Shown here one piece after another: positions 1 to 12,525 of a stretch of DNA of 64,000 bases (its first letter is position 1; every line of letters begins with the position of its first letter). Under the pieces are notes generated by a model, which was not told where the DNA came from, made no database searches, and saw only the letters and a program-made list of their open reading frames with translations. The stretch spans positions 210,467,135 through 210,531,134 of the forward strand of contig NC_077228.1 in assembly GCF_027887165.1 (NCBI RefSeq), read 5' to 3'. Origin of the DNA: Monodelphis domestica. Its lineage: Eukaryota; Chordata; Mammalia; Didelphimorphia; Didelphidae. The translations under genes and the position numbers were made by a program.

Positions 1-38
1 AAAGGATATTATATGTGGCAATTAAAATAATCATTGTG

Positions 39-248
39 GAGCAGCTAGGTGGCTCAGGGGATTGAAATCAAGGCCTAGAGATGGGGGTCCTGGGTGCAAA
101 TATGACCTTAAACACTTCCTAGCTATGTGACTGGGCAAGCCACTTAACCCCTATTACCTAGCTCTTAACACTCTTCTGCCTTGGAATCAAGACACAATAT
201 TGATTATAAGACAGTAGTTAAGGGTAAAAAAAAGAAAAAAAAGAAAAG
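39..248 (+). mobile_element. CORE-SINE, Mar1/WSINE1 type
   Basis: Full-length copy with the family's landmarks in order: a tRNA-like head (GCAGCTAGGTGGCTCAG), B-box-like GGGTGCAAAT, the CORE (CTAGCTATGTGACTGGGCAAG) and an RTE-like tail ending in an A-rich run. This is the most common repeat in the window. Confidence 0.9.
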
Positions 249-645
249 AGATCTTTGGCAAATTTGGAGAGGGCAGTTTCTGCTCCCTATTTTCCTTAGA
301 ATCATAGACTTAGAACTAGAAAGACCTTAGAAATTATCAACATCCTCATTGTTCAAGAGAGAAAACTGAGGAGAGATGTTAAGTGACATTTAAAATTTTC
401 ATTATGGAAGTGATATAAAAAAGAAAAGTTTGTATAAACTTAAGCCCCATACCCATCCAACTGTTCTGTAGAGTATAAACCAAATTTACTTTATTTTAAT
501 ATGCATATTGTTATCCAGTATTGCACATACAACATACTTGGGTATCTTTGTCCAGTTTGGTGTGTTGGACTTTTCTTAGCTCTACTTCCTTTCATCCCCA
601 CATTAGCTGGACACAAGTGAGCATGCTTGGGTGCATTCTCTCTCC
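249..645. other. Intergenic, no gene
   Basis: AT-rich DNA. 300-390 resembles an old MIR-type SINE remnant (GAAAACTGAGG and TTAAGTGAC). Nothing else is recognised. Confidence 0.4.
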
Positions 646-649
646 TCTC

Positions 650-796
650 TGTGACAAGGAAATCACTTTAAAAGACTGATATATATTAATTTAAGGTCGC
701 CAAGGAATTCAGCTATGAAATTCCTAAATGAAAACTCAAGTCAGCAGTCAACCTTTTATGGAGTTTTTAATTACAAACAGGAGGAAGAAAGGTATT

Positions 797-885
<89 letters not shown>

Positions 886-1641
886 GGAGAGAAGGGAATA
901 GGGCTTAAATACCCCCTCTGTTTAGGCTGAGCCAAAAGGCCCAAGCCCTTAGATAGCTGAGGCAAAGAAAAGAGATCAGTCCCTATCACTCACGTGACCA
1001 AAATGGAGAAACAGTCTCAGGGGCCTCCACCTCCAGCCTCCTTCAGAGCAAAACTTCTCAGAGCACAACCTCTCAGAGCAAAACCTCTCCAACCACCCCT
1101 CAGTCCTCAGACCCTGCTATCTTTAAGAAAACCATCTCAGTTCCCTCCCCTCAGTTCTCACATCTACCAATCACTGTCCATGTCTTCCCTGTGCCAATGG
1201 TGGCTCTAGCTTAACCCAGGACCACCCAGAGGTCTGCCCCTTTGCACATGTCTGTTGAAGGTCATATTCTCAAATAATTAAATTTTGATCTATGATGCAG
1301 CCCTTCCTAAATCCTGTTAAGACTGAGTAGGGTGGAGATTGTAAGTTCCAAGACCTGGTTCTGTCATTCCAAGTATCTCTATTGTATCAATTTTAAAATC
1401 AATCATGACTCAAAGAACTTCCTGTTCTATGCTTAAGCATAGGTCAAAGCCCTTTCCATTGTTTAGTAAAAGGTTTCTGTCCTAAAGTAGTCTTAGGTAG
1501 GGAGGAGAAGGACCTCCCATGCCAAGGGGGTTCATATTCCAATAGAGTTCTTAATATCAGTAGGAAATTTTTTCCAAGTATGAAACTTTCCAATGGTGAA
1601 ATTTCCAACATCCACAAGTCTAAGAAATTTCAAGGTTTACA
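650..1641 (-). mobile_element. Solo LTR, class I ERV type (copy 1)
   Basis: Bounded by TGTGACAAGG on the left and GGTTTACA on the right, with a 4-bp target duplication TCTC at 646-649 and 1642-1645. It aligns in inverse orientation to the LTR at 32834-33757 over most of its length. The (AG)n run at 797-881 is an expansion of a purine stretch also present in copy 2. No internal viral genes flank it, so it is a recombined solo LTR. The short plus-strand frame at 994-1209 is shared with copy 2 and belongs to the LTR. Confidence 0.88.
797..881. repeat. (AG)n microsatellite
   Basis: About 85 bp of almost perfect AG dinucleotides inside the solo LTR. The equivalent place in the copy at 33580-33612 has only a short, imperfect CT run. 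Confidence 0.95.
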
Positions 1642-1714
1642 TCTCTCTTCTGTTTCTCAGAAAAAAGGGTCTTTATATACCATACCATATAGTCCTTAAC
1701 AGACTAGAATGGTT

Positions 1715-1962
1715 AGGGGGTGCAGTAGATGGTGAGTGCCCAGCCTGGAGTCAGGAAGATTCATCTTTGTGATTTCAGATCTGGTCTCAAGACACTTACT
1801 AGCTGTAGGACCCTGTACAAGTCACTTAACCCTGTTTGCCTCAATTCTCTCATTGGTAAATTGAGCTAGAGGAGGAAATGGCAAATCACTCCAGTATCTT
1901 CACCAAAAAAAAACCAAAATGATATCATGAAGAGTTGGACTTGACTAAATAACAACAAAATC
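1715..1962 (+). mobile_element. CORE-SINE with BovB/RTE-type tail
   Basis: Head, CORE (CTAGCTGTAGGACCCTGTACAA) and the tail motifs AAATGGCAAATCACTCCAGT and AGAGTTGGACTTGACT, as in SINEs mobilised by BovB-type RTE elements. Confidence 0.85.
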
Positions 1963-3814
1963 CTATTAATCTTTGAGCCCATTTTGCCCACTCTAAGTTA
2001 ATGTCTGTTGTATTTACACCCCCCCCCCATCTCATGAACAAATGCAGAAAAGCAGACATTTTAAGAAAAATCCTTCATTGACCATAGCTTATTAAATGTT
2101 ATAATTAATAAGGGGCATTTTAAGAAAAGATTCAAACTTAAGTGGATATTAAATAACATAATCCTAAAAAAATGTCATAACAATCCATAATTTAATCAAA
2201 GAAAATGTCAGCAATGAAATAATGTACCTAACTTTTTGGGATACAGCTAAAGCAGTCCTTAGAGGAAATTTTATACTTCTAAACAATTTAAAAAATGTTA
2301 TTTAGTCAATTTAGAACATTATTCCTTAGTTACAAGAATCATATCCTTTCCCTCCCTCCCTTCCACCCACCCTTCCCGTAGCTAATGGGCAATTCCACTA
2401 GGTATTACATGTGTCCTTGATCAGAACTTATTTCCATGTTGTTGATGTTTGCACTAGGATGTTCATTTAGAGCCTATATCCCCAATCATATCTCCCTCGA
2501 CCCATGTAATCAAGCAGTTGTTTTTCTTCTGTGTTTCTACTCCCACAGTTTTCCCCCTGAATGTGGATAGTGCTCTTTCTCATAGATCCCTCTGGGTTGT
2601 TCAGGATCACTGCATTGCCACTAATGGAGAAGTCCATTACATTCATTTGTACCACAGTATATCAGTCTCTGGGTACAATGTTCTCCTGGTTCTGCTCCTT
2701 TCACTCTGCATCAATTCCTGGAGGTTGTTCCAGATCACATGGAATTCCTCCACTTTATTATTCCTTTGAGCACAATAGTATTCCATCACCAACATATACC
2801 ACAGTTTGTTCAGCCATTCCCTAATTGAAGGGCATTCCCTCATTTTCCAATTTTTTGCCACCACAAAGAGCAAAGCTATGAATATTATTGTACATGTCTT
2901 TTTCCTTATTATCTCTTTGGGGTATATGCCCAGCAGTGCTAAGGTTGGATCAAAGGGCAGACAGTTTTTTAGTGCCCTTTGGGCATAGTTCCAAATTGTC
3001 CACCAGAATGTTTGGATCAATTCACAACTCCACTAGCAATGCATAAATGTCCCAACTTTGCCACATCCCCACCAGCATTCATGACTTTCCTTTGCTGTCA
3101 TGTTGGCCAGTCTGCCAGGTGTGAGGTGATATCTCAGAGTTGTTTTGATTTGCATCTCTCTGATTATCAGAGATTTAGAACACTTTTCCATGTGCTTATT
3201 AATAGTTTTGATTTCTTTAACTGAAAATTGCCTATTCATGTCCCTTGCCCATTTATTAATTGGAGAATGGCTTGATTTTTTTGTACAATTGATTTAGCTC
3301 TTTATAAATTTGAATAATTAGACCTTTGTCAGAGTTTTTTTGTTATGAAGATTGTTTCCCAATTTGTTGCTTCCCTTCTAATTTTGGATGCACTGGTTTG
3401 TTTGTATAAACCCTTTTTAATTTGATGTAATCAAAATTATTTATTTTATATTTTGTGATTTTTTTCTAGCTCTTGCTTGGTTTTAAAGTCGTTCCTTTCC
3501 CAAGGATCTGACATGTATATTATTCTAGGTTCACCTAATTTGCTTATAGTTTCCTTCTTTATATTAAAGTCATTCACCCATTCTGAGTTTATCTTGGTGT
3601 AGAGTGTGAGATGTTGATCCCAACCTAATCTCTCCCATACTGTCTTCCAATTTTCCCAGCAGTTTTTATCAAGTAGTGGATTTTGGCCCCAAAAGCTGGG
3701 ATCTCTGGGCTTATCATAAACTGTCTTGCTGAGGTCATTTACCCCTAGTCTATTCTACTGATCCTCCTTTCTGTCTCTTAGCAATAGTACCAAATTGTTT
3801 TGATGACCACTGCT

Positions 3815-4444
3815 TTATAGTATAGTTTGAGATCTAGGACTATAAGGCTTCCTTCCTTCATACTTTTTTTCATGATTTCCCTGGATATCTTTGATCTTTT
3901 GTTTTTCCAAATGGACTTTGTTATGGTTTTTTTCTAATTCAGTAAAAAAGTTTTTTGGTAGTTCAATGGGTATGGCACTAAATAGGTAAATTAATTTGGG
4001 TAGGATTGTCATTTTTATTATGTTAGCTTGTCCTACCCATGAGCAATCAATGTTTTTCCAATTGTTTAGATCTAGTTTTAATTGTGTGGAGAGTGTTTTG
4101 TAGTTGTGTTCATATAGTTCCTGTGTTTGTCTCAGCAGATAGATTCTTAGGTATTTTTTGTTGTCTAGGGTGATTTTAAATGGAATTTCTCTTTCTAATT
4201 CTTGCTGCTGAGATGTATTGGAAAAATATAGAAATGCTGATGACTTATGTGAGTTTATTTTGTATCCTGCAACTTTGCTAAAGTTGTTGATTATTTCTAC
4301 TAGTTTTTTAGTTGATTCTCTAGGATTCTTTAAGTAGACCATCATATCATTTCCAAAGAGTAATAGCTTGGTCTCCTCATTGTCTATTTTCATATCTTCA
4401 GTTTCTTTTTCTTCTCTAATTGCTACTGCTAGTGTTTCTAACAC
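3815..4444 (-). pseudogene. L1 ORF2 fragment (reverse transcriptase thumb region)
   Basis: An open piece of ORF2. The translation includes [18 protein letters not shown], where the RT catalytic Y/FADD motif has become FGNDM, and [17 protein letters not shown]. The missing second Asp and the stops on both sides mark a dead copy. Confidence 0.85.
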
Positions 4445-4560
4445 AAATATTAAATAATAGAGGTGATAATGGGCATCCTTGTTTCACTCCTGATCTTATT
4501 GGGAAGGCTTCTAGTTTATCCCCATTTCAGATGATGTTTGATGATGGTTTTAGATAGATA

Positions 4561-5082
4561 CTATTTATTATTTTTAGGAAAGGCCTTTCTATTCCTATTC
4601 TTTCTAGTGTTTTCAGCAGGAATGAGTGTTGCATTTTTATCAAAGGCTTTTTCTGCATCTATTGAGATAATCATGTGATTTTTGTTGGTTTGCTTATTAA
4701 TATGGTCAATTATGTGGATGGTTTTCCTAATATTGAACCATCCTTGCATTCCTGGTATAAATTCTCCCTGGTCATAATGAATAACCCTTGTGATCACTTG
4801 CTAGAGTCTTTTTGCTAGTATTCTATTTAAGATTTTTGCATCTATGTTCATCAAGGAGATTGGTCTGTAGTTTTCTTTTTCTGTGTTTGACCTGCCTAGC
4901 TTTGGAATTAGTACCATATTTGTGTTGTAAAAGGAATTTGGTAGAACTCCTTTGCTTATTCTGTCAAATAGTTTGTATAATATTGGGATTAGTTGTTCTT
5001 TGAATGCTTGAATAGAAGTCATTTTTGAATCCATCTGGTCCAGGGGATTTTTTCTTAGGGAGTTATTTGATGGCTTGTTCAA
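4561..5082 (-). pseudogene. L1 ORF2 fragment (reverse transcriptase fingers and palm)
   Basis: Two adjoining open pieces of ORF2, 5082-4801 and 4797-4561. They carry [37 protein letters not shown] and [12 protein letters not shown], the conserved RT blocks of LINE-1, separated by a stop. Confidence 0.85.
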
Positions 5083-5869
5083 TTTCTTTTTCTGATATGG
5101 AGTTGTTTAGTTATTCTATTTCTTCCTCTGTTAATATAGGCAATCTATATTTTTGTAAATATTCATCCATATCACCTAGATTGGCACATTTATTGCCATA
5201 TAAATGGGCATAATAATTTTTAATGATTGCCTTAATTTCCTCTTCATTGGAGGTGAAGTCTCCCTTTTCATCTTGGATACTGTCAATTTGGTTTTCTTCT
5301 TTCCTTTTTTAAATTAGATTGACCAGTACTTTGTCTATTTTATTTGTTTTTTTAAAGTACCAGCTTCTAGTCTTATTTATTAAATCAATAAATAGTTCTT
5401 TGACTTTCAATTTTATTAATTTCTCCTTTGATTTTTAGGATCTCTAATTTAGTTTTCATCTGAGGATTTTTAATTTGTTCACTTTCTGGTTTTTTAATTT
5501 GCATGCCCAATTCATTGACCTTTAGAAATATGGATGCTATATTGTTTTATGCATACATGTTGAGTACTGATATTTACTCATTGTCTATACTGCCTTTTAT
5601 CAGGATGTAATTACTTTCCCTATCTCTTTTGACTATATCTATTTTAATTTCACTTTGTCAGATATCATGAGTGCTACTCCTGCCTTCTTTTTATCAGTTG
5701 ATGCTCAATAGATTTGGCTCCATCCTCTTACTTTTACACTATATGTGTCTACCTTCCTCATGTGTGTTTCTTGTAGAGAGCATAGGGTAGGGTTTTGGTT
5801 TCTAATCCACTCTGCTATTTGCTTGCATTTTATGGTTGAGTTCATTCATTCACATTCAGAGTTATGATT

Positions 5870-6634
5870 TGTGAACTTTAGGTTATGCCACCCTACTTAG
5901 ATCTTACTTTATGGTGAAGATAAAATTGTAATCTCTTGATTGAACAATGAAGGTACTTAGTTGTTACTTTATAGTGAAGCTAGAACTTTAAGCTAAGTCT
6001 ATTTTTAGATCTTACTACAAAAAGGTGTTAAGTAACTATAATGGGTAAATTAATCACAAAAGGGTTAAGTAACTAACAAAAGGTGAACTTATCAAAGAAG
6101 TGTTAAGTAACTCAAAAGATATAATCTAATCAAAGAAGATGAGAACTAAAGAATGGGTAGTTTTGGAGAAAAGCCTCTGATGTGATTGGTAGACATGAAA
6201 ATTTAGAGGAGGGGACACAAGAGTAAAAGGGCTATATATTTCACATCACTTCCTCTCTCCAGGACCTTTGGCAGTGGAGAGGTGGCTGGTGGCAGTGTGC
6301 TGGGCTTTTTGGCATCTTGGCGTGGCTACAGCTATTGTCTGGTTTGCTGGTGAGTTTCTGGCTGAGTTTTTCCTCCTTTACTTTCCAAAATTTATCCTCT
6401 TAGAAGCCTCTAATCTGCTTCAGAGACTTAGTGGCAGAGATTTTAAACTCCCCCTGGCACAGGCCAGACGGGAGAAATCCTATAACCTCTTACCTCTTTC
6501 TCCTTAAGTCCTTCCCTCTATATTAATTAAAATTACCATAAATTTCCAGACTGACTTGGGTATTTTATTTGGGATTTTTCCCTGGTGACCAATTAATTTA
6601 GAGTTTAAGTCAAAACCCTAAAATTATCTTTACA
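5870..6634 (+). mobile_element. Solo LTR (copy 3), inserted in L1 ORF2
   Basis: Starts TGTGAACTTT and ends TATCTTTACA, with target duplication GATT at 5866-5869 and 6635-6638. Removing it rejoins the L1 ORF2 reading near codon 9. It shares TGATTGGTAGACATGAAAA with the other LTRs and is most like the copy at 6881-7748. Confidence 0.9.
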
Positions 6635-6880
6635 GATTACCAGCTGTGTATTTCTCAGCATTTTGATTTCTACTCCTAGTCCTGTCCTTTCTTCTTTCAC
6701 TATTTCCTTCTACACCAGTGTTTTGTTTTTAATCAGTTTCCCTAATTCACACCCTTATTTTTCTTCCCTTTTACCCCCTCCCTTCTTATTCCCCTCTTAT
6801 TTTATTTACAGTCTTTTAAAACTACACCTCTCCCCTTCCCTTATATTGCTTCCCTCCTTGCCAGTCTGTTTGTTACCCTT

Positions 6881-7748
6881 TGTAACTGTGAAAATGTGGT
6901 TTGCCAAGACTGTGAATTGCCAAAACTGTAAAGGTTTCGGCCAAAATGTAAAGATAATTTTTAGCGTCTTGATTTAAAATCTAAAATTAAATGCTCGCCA
7001 TGGGAAAATTTCCAAATATGAAAATTCCCAAGTCAGCTGGGTTTTATGGAGATTTAAATTAATATAAATGAAGGAATTAAGGGAAGGAGAGAGAGAAAGA
7101 GAAAATAGTAGAAAGGGCCTAGGCCAAATGGCCTAGGCCTGAGCCCAAGGGAGAGCAAGTCAGTCTTTATCACTCACCACAAGATCATCTTCAAGCAAGC
7201 TCCAAACCTCTGAACTCCAACTCCAACTAACTTCCAATCTAAAAACCTCCGAACTCAGTAAGTCCCTTCATTTTAAAGAAATTTTCTCTTATGTCACCTC
7301 CTCTAAATTTTCACATCTACCAATCACAGTAGATGCTTTTCCCCAGGACTGCCCATTCTTAGTTATCATCTTCTTTTGTTCTCACCTTCTCTGGTTAGAT
7401 AAAATCTACTGAGTACTTCACACCTCTTTTGTTAGGCTTGCCTTTTGTAAGTTGCTTGACCTTTTAGGTACTAATTTAACCTTTATAGGTACTTAACATC
7501 CTTTTGTATTAGATCTAAAACTAGACCTAGCTTAAGGTTCTAGCTTTACTATAAGGCATGAGTTAGGCACTTTTCATTGTTCAGTCAGGAGTTTGCAACT
7601 TTATCTTCCCCTAAGGCACTATCTGAGTAGGGTGATGTAATTTTAAAAGTTCTCAATGCATTCCTGACCAAGTACCTCCATTGTTAAAAATGGGGAATAG
7701 CTTGATCAAATCTTTTCAAGTAGAGCCTGAGCAGTTTTAAGATTCACA
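6881..7748 (-). mobile_element. Solo LTR (copy 4), inserted in the L1 inter-ORF region
   Basis: Left end TGTAACTGTG and right end AGATTCACA, with target duplication CCTT at 6877-6880 and 7749-7752. It is the same family as 5870-6634 but in opposite orientation, only about 250 bp away. Confidence 0.85.
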
Positions 7749-8323
7749 CCTTCTACTTCCCTATAGGATACAAATCAATTCTCTGCCTCAATGTATTTGA
7801 TTGTTCTTCCCTCTTTGAGTCAATTTCAATGCATGTAAGAATTGAGTATTTCATATCTCCAACCTCTTTACCCTTCCAGTGTATTGATGCTCTCCCTCCC
7901 CCTCCATGTGCATCTTTGTGACATATAAATTGACTCCCATTTTGTTTCTTTTCCCATTTCTCTTAGTATTAACCTCTTTTTTAAAACTTTATTTGTATAT
8001 ATATATATTTATGCATACATATATCTATATACATATTTATGTCTTGGCATTTCATCCTATACAGTTTGTCACTGTTCCCTCTAAGTATAATTCCTCTAGC
8101 TACCCAGGTGATAATAACAATTTTTAAGAGTTACCAATATCTTCTTTTTTTATAGGAATACATAGTATTTTAACTTATTGGATCCCTTAAAAAAAAGGTG
8201 TTTTTTGTTTGTTTTTCTTTTTTCCCCCTTTCTTAATTACCTTTTGATGATTTTCTTGGGTTCTATGTTTGGGCTTTAAATTTTCTGTTCAGGTCTGGTC
8301 TTTTTTTTTAGAAATGCTTGAAA

Positions 8324-9196
8324 TTATTCTATTTCACTAGATGACCATACTTTCCCCTGTAAGAATATAGTCAGTTTTGCTGGGTGGTTGATTCTTGGTT
8401 GTAGACCTAGTTCCCTTGCTTTCTGGAATATCATATTCCATGCCTTTTGGTCCTTCAGTGTAGATACAGCTAGATCCTGTGTTATCCTCACTGTATTTCC
8501 ATGATATCTGAATGACTTCTTCTTAGAAGCTTGTAATAATTTTTCCTTGGTCTGATAGTTCTTGAATTTGGCTATGACATACCTGGGTGTTTTCAGTTGG
8601 GGATTAAGTACAGGAGATGATCTATGGATTCTTTCAATCTCCACTTTTCTCTCTTGTTCTAGATTGTCAAGGCAGTTTTCTTGGATGATTTCCTGAAGGA
8701 TGCTGAACAGGCTTTTTCTTTTGTCATGGTCTTCTGGTAGACCAATGATTCTTAGGTTGTCTCTTCTAGAACAATTTTCTAAATCTTCTGTTTTGTGAAT
8801 GAGGTGTTTCATATTTTCCAAAATTCTTTCATTCTTTTGATTTTGTTTTATAGTTTCCTGCTGCCTTGTGAAGTTGCTTGCTTCTAATTGTTGTATTCTG
8901 GTTTTTAATGACTGAATTTCATCCCTGGCTTTTTGGCCATCCTTTTCCTTCTGATCTTTCATCTCCTTTGCCTCATTTTCAAACTGATTAATTTTGGCTT
9001 TCAAGACACTATTTTCTATTTCCAAATGACTTATCCTGCTTTTTAAGTTCTTTTCCCAGTTGTCTTCAGCCTCTTTAATTGTGTTTTTAATTGTATTTTC
9101 AGTTCTTTTAAAGCCTGTGTCCAGTTCACTTGAATTTCTATGTGTTTTTGCTTGATGTTCCTTGATCTTCCTCTGTTACATTTGCTCTTTGTTCAT
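8324..9196 (-). pseudogene. L1 ORF1 with one early stop codon
   Basis: The retrotransposon RNA-binding protein: a coiled coil of about 100 residues (HLEIENSVLKAKINQFENEA), then the RRM-like core (CSRRDNLRIIGLPED) and the C-terminal domain (RITQDLAVSTLKDQKAWNMI). The ATG is at 9196-9194. Codon 7 is TAA (9178-9176); after it the frame stays open for about 280 codons to 8324. Length is close to the L1 family's usual ORF1. Only this early stop breaks the frame, which suggests moderate age. Confidence 0.85.
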
Positions 9197-9920
9197 TGCC
9201 TGATAGAAGCTGTTGATTGTAATTTTTTTTTCTTTTTCTGTTTTTGCTCATATTTCCCCCTCTCCCCCCTACCCCACCCCTGTAGTTACTCTCATTGTGT
9301 GCTGGATCTGTGGGTTTGCGCTTTTTCTGTCAGCCTTCACCCTTGGAGCTTAGCAAAGCACTCAGAGCAGACTGTGGGGGTGGGGTGTTGGACCTTGAGC
9401 TTCCCTAACCTCTGAAAGCTTGATGAGATTAAGCCAGCTGAGTTGAACTTGCAGAGCTGGATGTGTCCTGAGGCCAAAACCTCAGGAGGGGGTGGGGTGG
9501 GAAATATGGAGTGTCTCTGCTGCTGTGACTAGGTTGCCTCCTCTGTGCTTCTCCTCAAACTGTCTCCCAGCTGCCTGTGTTCGGAGCCCTGAGCCTGGCA
9601 CAACTTTGGCTGCAAGGTACTCCCTCCAGGCTAGTGCTCTTGCCTGCTCAGAGATTATAGCCACTGCTGGAGTCTCAGTACTGTAGGTGGGAGAGAGGTC
9701 CTTGGACCTTCCTTCTTCCTTCCCCTTAAACCCAAGTGTTCTCGAATTCAGTCATACCTTTAAAGTTGAGTCCAGCAGGAGAATTCCTTGGCTCTGTCCT
9801 GTTGTTAGGTTTGGTTTTTAGTCCCCTAGGAGCATTTGGTTTTTAATTAGTAAGGGAGGGTTTTCAGAGATCTGAACTTTTGCTGCCTCTATGCCACCAT
9901 CTTAACTCCGACTCCTCCAT

Positions 9921-12100
9921 CTCTAAACATTTTGATCAACAAAATAAGGGAAGATTTTCCCTCCCAATATGGCTGCCTGCATGAAGGCAGGCTACCTAGT
10001 TCCTTCATACACACGCCAACAAAAACCTGAAATTCATAACTGACTGAATAATTATCAAGAAGTTGATTGAAAGATGTAAGCTTCCCAACCTCTTTTATTT
10101 GGGGAGTAGCATCAGATGTGTTCTGCTCATGGGTCAGTCACCTCACACACACAAAAGAAACTAATCAGTGTCAAAAATTATTGCAAATCTAGAGGGAGGA
10201 AAATGTTGGGAGCAGGAAGAGCTGTAAGCAAAATAAACTTCCTGATACTGATGGGGAGATCAAAGAGGGAAAAAAAAGAAAAGAACAAGGATCTACAGGG
10301 ATGCCCTTCAGCTCAGGAACAACTGAACAAATCATGGTATGTGAATATAATGGAATACTATTGCTTTCTGAGAAATGACAAAAAAAGATGATTTCAGGGG
10401 ATTCAGGAGTGTTCAGGGAGGATGTTCAGGAAGGACTAGCACCTCTGGTGTGCGGGCTTGCTGAGATCTTTTCAGGGCTGCTCATCCACTTTCAGTGTCT
10501 ACCTCTTCCCCAACTCTCACCTGTGGCTCTAAGAAGCTGTAGCCACAGCCAGGAAAACCATATCAACAGATGGGAAAAATCAGGTTTAAGGTAGCCCACA
10601 GACCTCCAACCCATCTATGAATTAGGAGGATATCCACTCTAAGCATGTGAAGACTTCCCCTGATGAATGGGTAGATGAGAAGTAGATGTTCCAGTATCCA
10701 TGGAGGAGGCTAAAGCAGGCACTATCAAATGTTTATCCATTTCCACAATCACTGCCTTCCTTAGAGTCTGCTCAGAAAGAGCAAAATCTAACCAAAAGTT
10801 GCCCTGGGGTGTTTAACATATCATTAGCATCTCATTTACATTGCAATTTGCTTCTTACCACCACCCCTGAATGGTCAAATAGAGTGAATCATGGGTAAAG
10901 CTATACAGACCAAAGTAGACCATGGGTAAAGTGATTTCAGTTTCTTGGGAACCACAGGGCAACAACTACCCAAATAAATGACCCCTACCTTAGTAATAAT
11001 CAAGATTTTAAAAAGCATTTCTAAAAATATTACCTTTTCTCCCTCCCTTACTTGCTGCTTCTTTTACTAGTGTAATTTTTGGGGACTCTTTAGATGAAGA
11101 AATAAGGATTAAAGGCACTGAGGAAAGGGTTGATGAAATCTCTTCCCTCACTACCCCCTCCTGGAGTCCCTGAATTACTTGAAGGAGACACAATGGAGAT
11201 TTCCCCTCCGTAAAGGATTGTCCCTTGATGGCTGTGCTGGCCCTTAAAGGCAGTGAGGAAGTCTTCTCCACAGGAAAAGGTATGTGTGACCCCAATCCTA
11301 CTATGAGCTACTTTGGGGTGCTCACAAGCCTCCCCCTCGCATCTTATTGAAAACTGGCAGCAAGATGGAGTCTGCCAATGAGCTTATTCCCTTGATGCAA
11401 CTAAAGAAGTTTGAAGTCACTATATGACTGCTTATTTTGATTTGTGATTGGGGTAAAAGAAGAAGTGGGTAGAGGTTAGAGGGTTGTAGGTCACCCTAAT
11501 TTCAGAATCTCTTTTCAAAGGTTCATCCTCTCAGTGGGTGGAATTTGCCACGTCTTTCAAAGTCTACTTTCCTTCCCAAATCTATCCTAAAACTATTTTT
11601 CTAAATAACCTAATTACTAAAGTAAAAGTTGTTTCTTGTAGGCAGGGGAGAGGTAAAAAGTGGTAGAGAGCACTGCTTACCAAATCGAGTCCAGTATCTC
11701 AATAGTTCATAGAATGAATGTCTTCAGAGAAATTAGTTTAGTTAACAGGAACCAGCTATGTGTTAACAGGAACCCGTGATGTTAGGATTTCTGTCAGTGA
11801 CAGAAATCTACAAAAGTGTCTTGAAATGGCCCAGAGAAACAGCTCCTCCTTCCATTCCCTTCTGTATCTTAGCACTCAAGACCCCCTCCTCCAGAGAATT
11901 TCCCAGAAGTCCTTCTTCTGGTTCCAACTTCATTCCTGCCTGATGCAGTTGTAGAGCTCTCAACATTCCATTTCCCCCAATGGTTCTTTTTTCCTACTCC
12001 CCATCATTATACTAGCTACTCTATTACTATATTCTCTCATCATAAAGCTTGTTCCTTCAGCATGGAATCAGTTTGAACTGTCAATTCTTTGGACAAGACC
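9921..12100. other. Intergenic; one L1 fragment, no gene
   Basis: 9,950-10,080 may be the 5' start of another L1 type. 10190-10390 is an L1 3' fragment. From 10,400 to 12,100 I recognise no repeat family, coding exon or RNA. The short frames here show no domain features. Confidence 0.4.
10190..10390 (+). mobile_element. L1 3'-end fragment
   Basis: Contains the L1 ORF2 C-terminal coding pattern (EQLNKSWYVNIMEYYCFLR), similar to the copies at 2,700-2,900 and 63,300-63,400. Confidence 0.7.
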
Positions 12101-12109
12101 CTGATGAGA

Positions 12110-12270
12110 TCCTATTACTATTATTATTATTTCAATTGTATAGCTGAGGAAATGGAAGTCGACAGAGATGGTCTTACAGCTAGTAAATGAAACTCAATTT
12201 GAATTCAGGTCTTCCTGACTCTAGGTCTAGTGCTCTATCCATTGTACTATCTATAGCATTTTCCAACATA
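12110..12270 (-). mobile_element. MIR/CORE-SINE remnant
   Basis: Reversed CORE-SINE: GAGGAAATGGAAG, an imperfect CORE, then GAATTCAGGTCTTCCTGACT and the reversed head CTCTATCCATTGTACTA. Confidence 0.75.
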
Positions 12271-12329
12271 CAACACTATTAAAAACAAAAACTGAAAAAT
12301 AACTTTGAAAGAATTAGGAATTCTTGTCA

Positions 12330-12525
12330 AAGAGGCAACTAGGTGATTCAGTGGATAGAAAGCCAAGACTGGAGTCAGGAGGTTCTGGATTCAAGTGTGA
12401 TCTTGGACACTTCCCTAGCTGTGTTACCCTGGGCAAGTCACTTAACACCAATTACCTAGCCCTTACCACTCTTCTACCTTGGAGCCAATATTTAGTTTCA
12501 GTTCTAAGACAGAAGGGAAGTGTTT
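12330..12525 (+). mobile_element. CORE-SINE, Mar1/WSINE1 type
   Basis: GGCAACTAGGTGATTCAGTG head, CORE CTAGCTGTGTTACCCTGGGC and RTE-like tail TTCTAAGACAGAAGG. The copy ends in a GT-rich stretch. Confidence 0.88.

Larger units (their letters stand above)
2283..9920 (-). mobile_element. Near full-length L1, inactive, split by two LTRs
   Basis: The 5' UTR starts near 9920, ORF1 is 9196-8324, and ORF2 starts with ATG at 6661-6659 and runs to about 2643. The 3' UTR ends in the reversed A-rich tail near 2283. ORF2 begins MLRNTQLVIITLNVN. It shows a decayed endonuclease (QETHMRK), a reverse transcriptase with stops ([39 protein letters not shown]) and a C-terminus ending with a WYMLVMEYYC motif. 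Solo LTRs at 5870-6634 and 6881-7748 interrupt it. Multiple stops make ORF2 dead. The ORF1-ORF2 gap is about 0.8 kb after removing the LTR, long for an L1. Confidence 0.9.

Noticed and set aside
2518-5213. Plus-strand frames opposite L1
   Set aside because: Shadows of the minus-strand L1 ORF2, with hydrophobic composition caused by reversed A-rich codons.
650-7748. Provirus spanning the LTRs at 650, 5870 and 6881
   Set aside because: The LTRs differ in orientation, each has its own target duplication, and the sequence between them is L1, with no gag, pol or env pattern.
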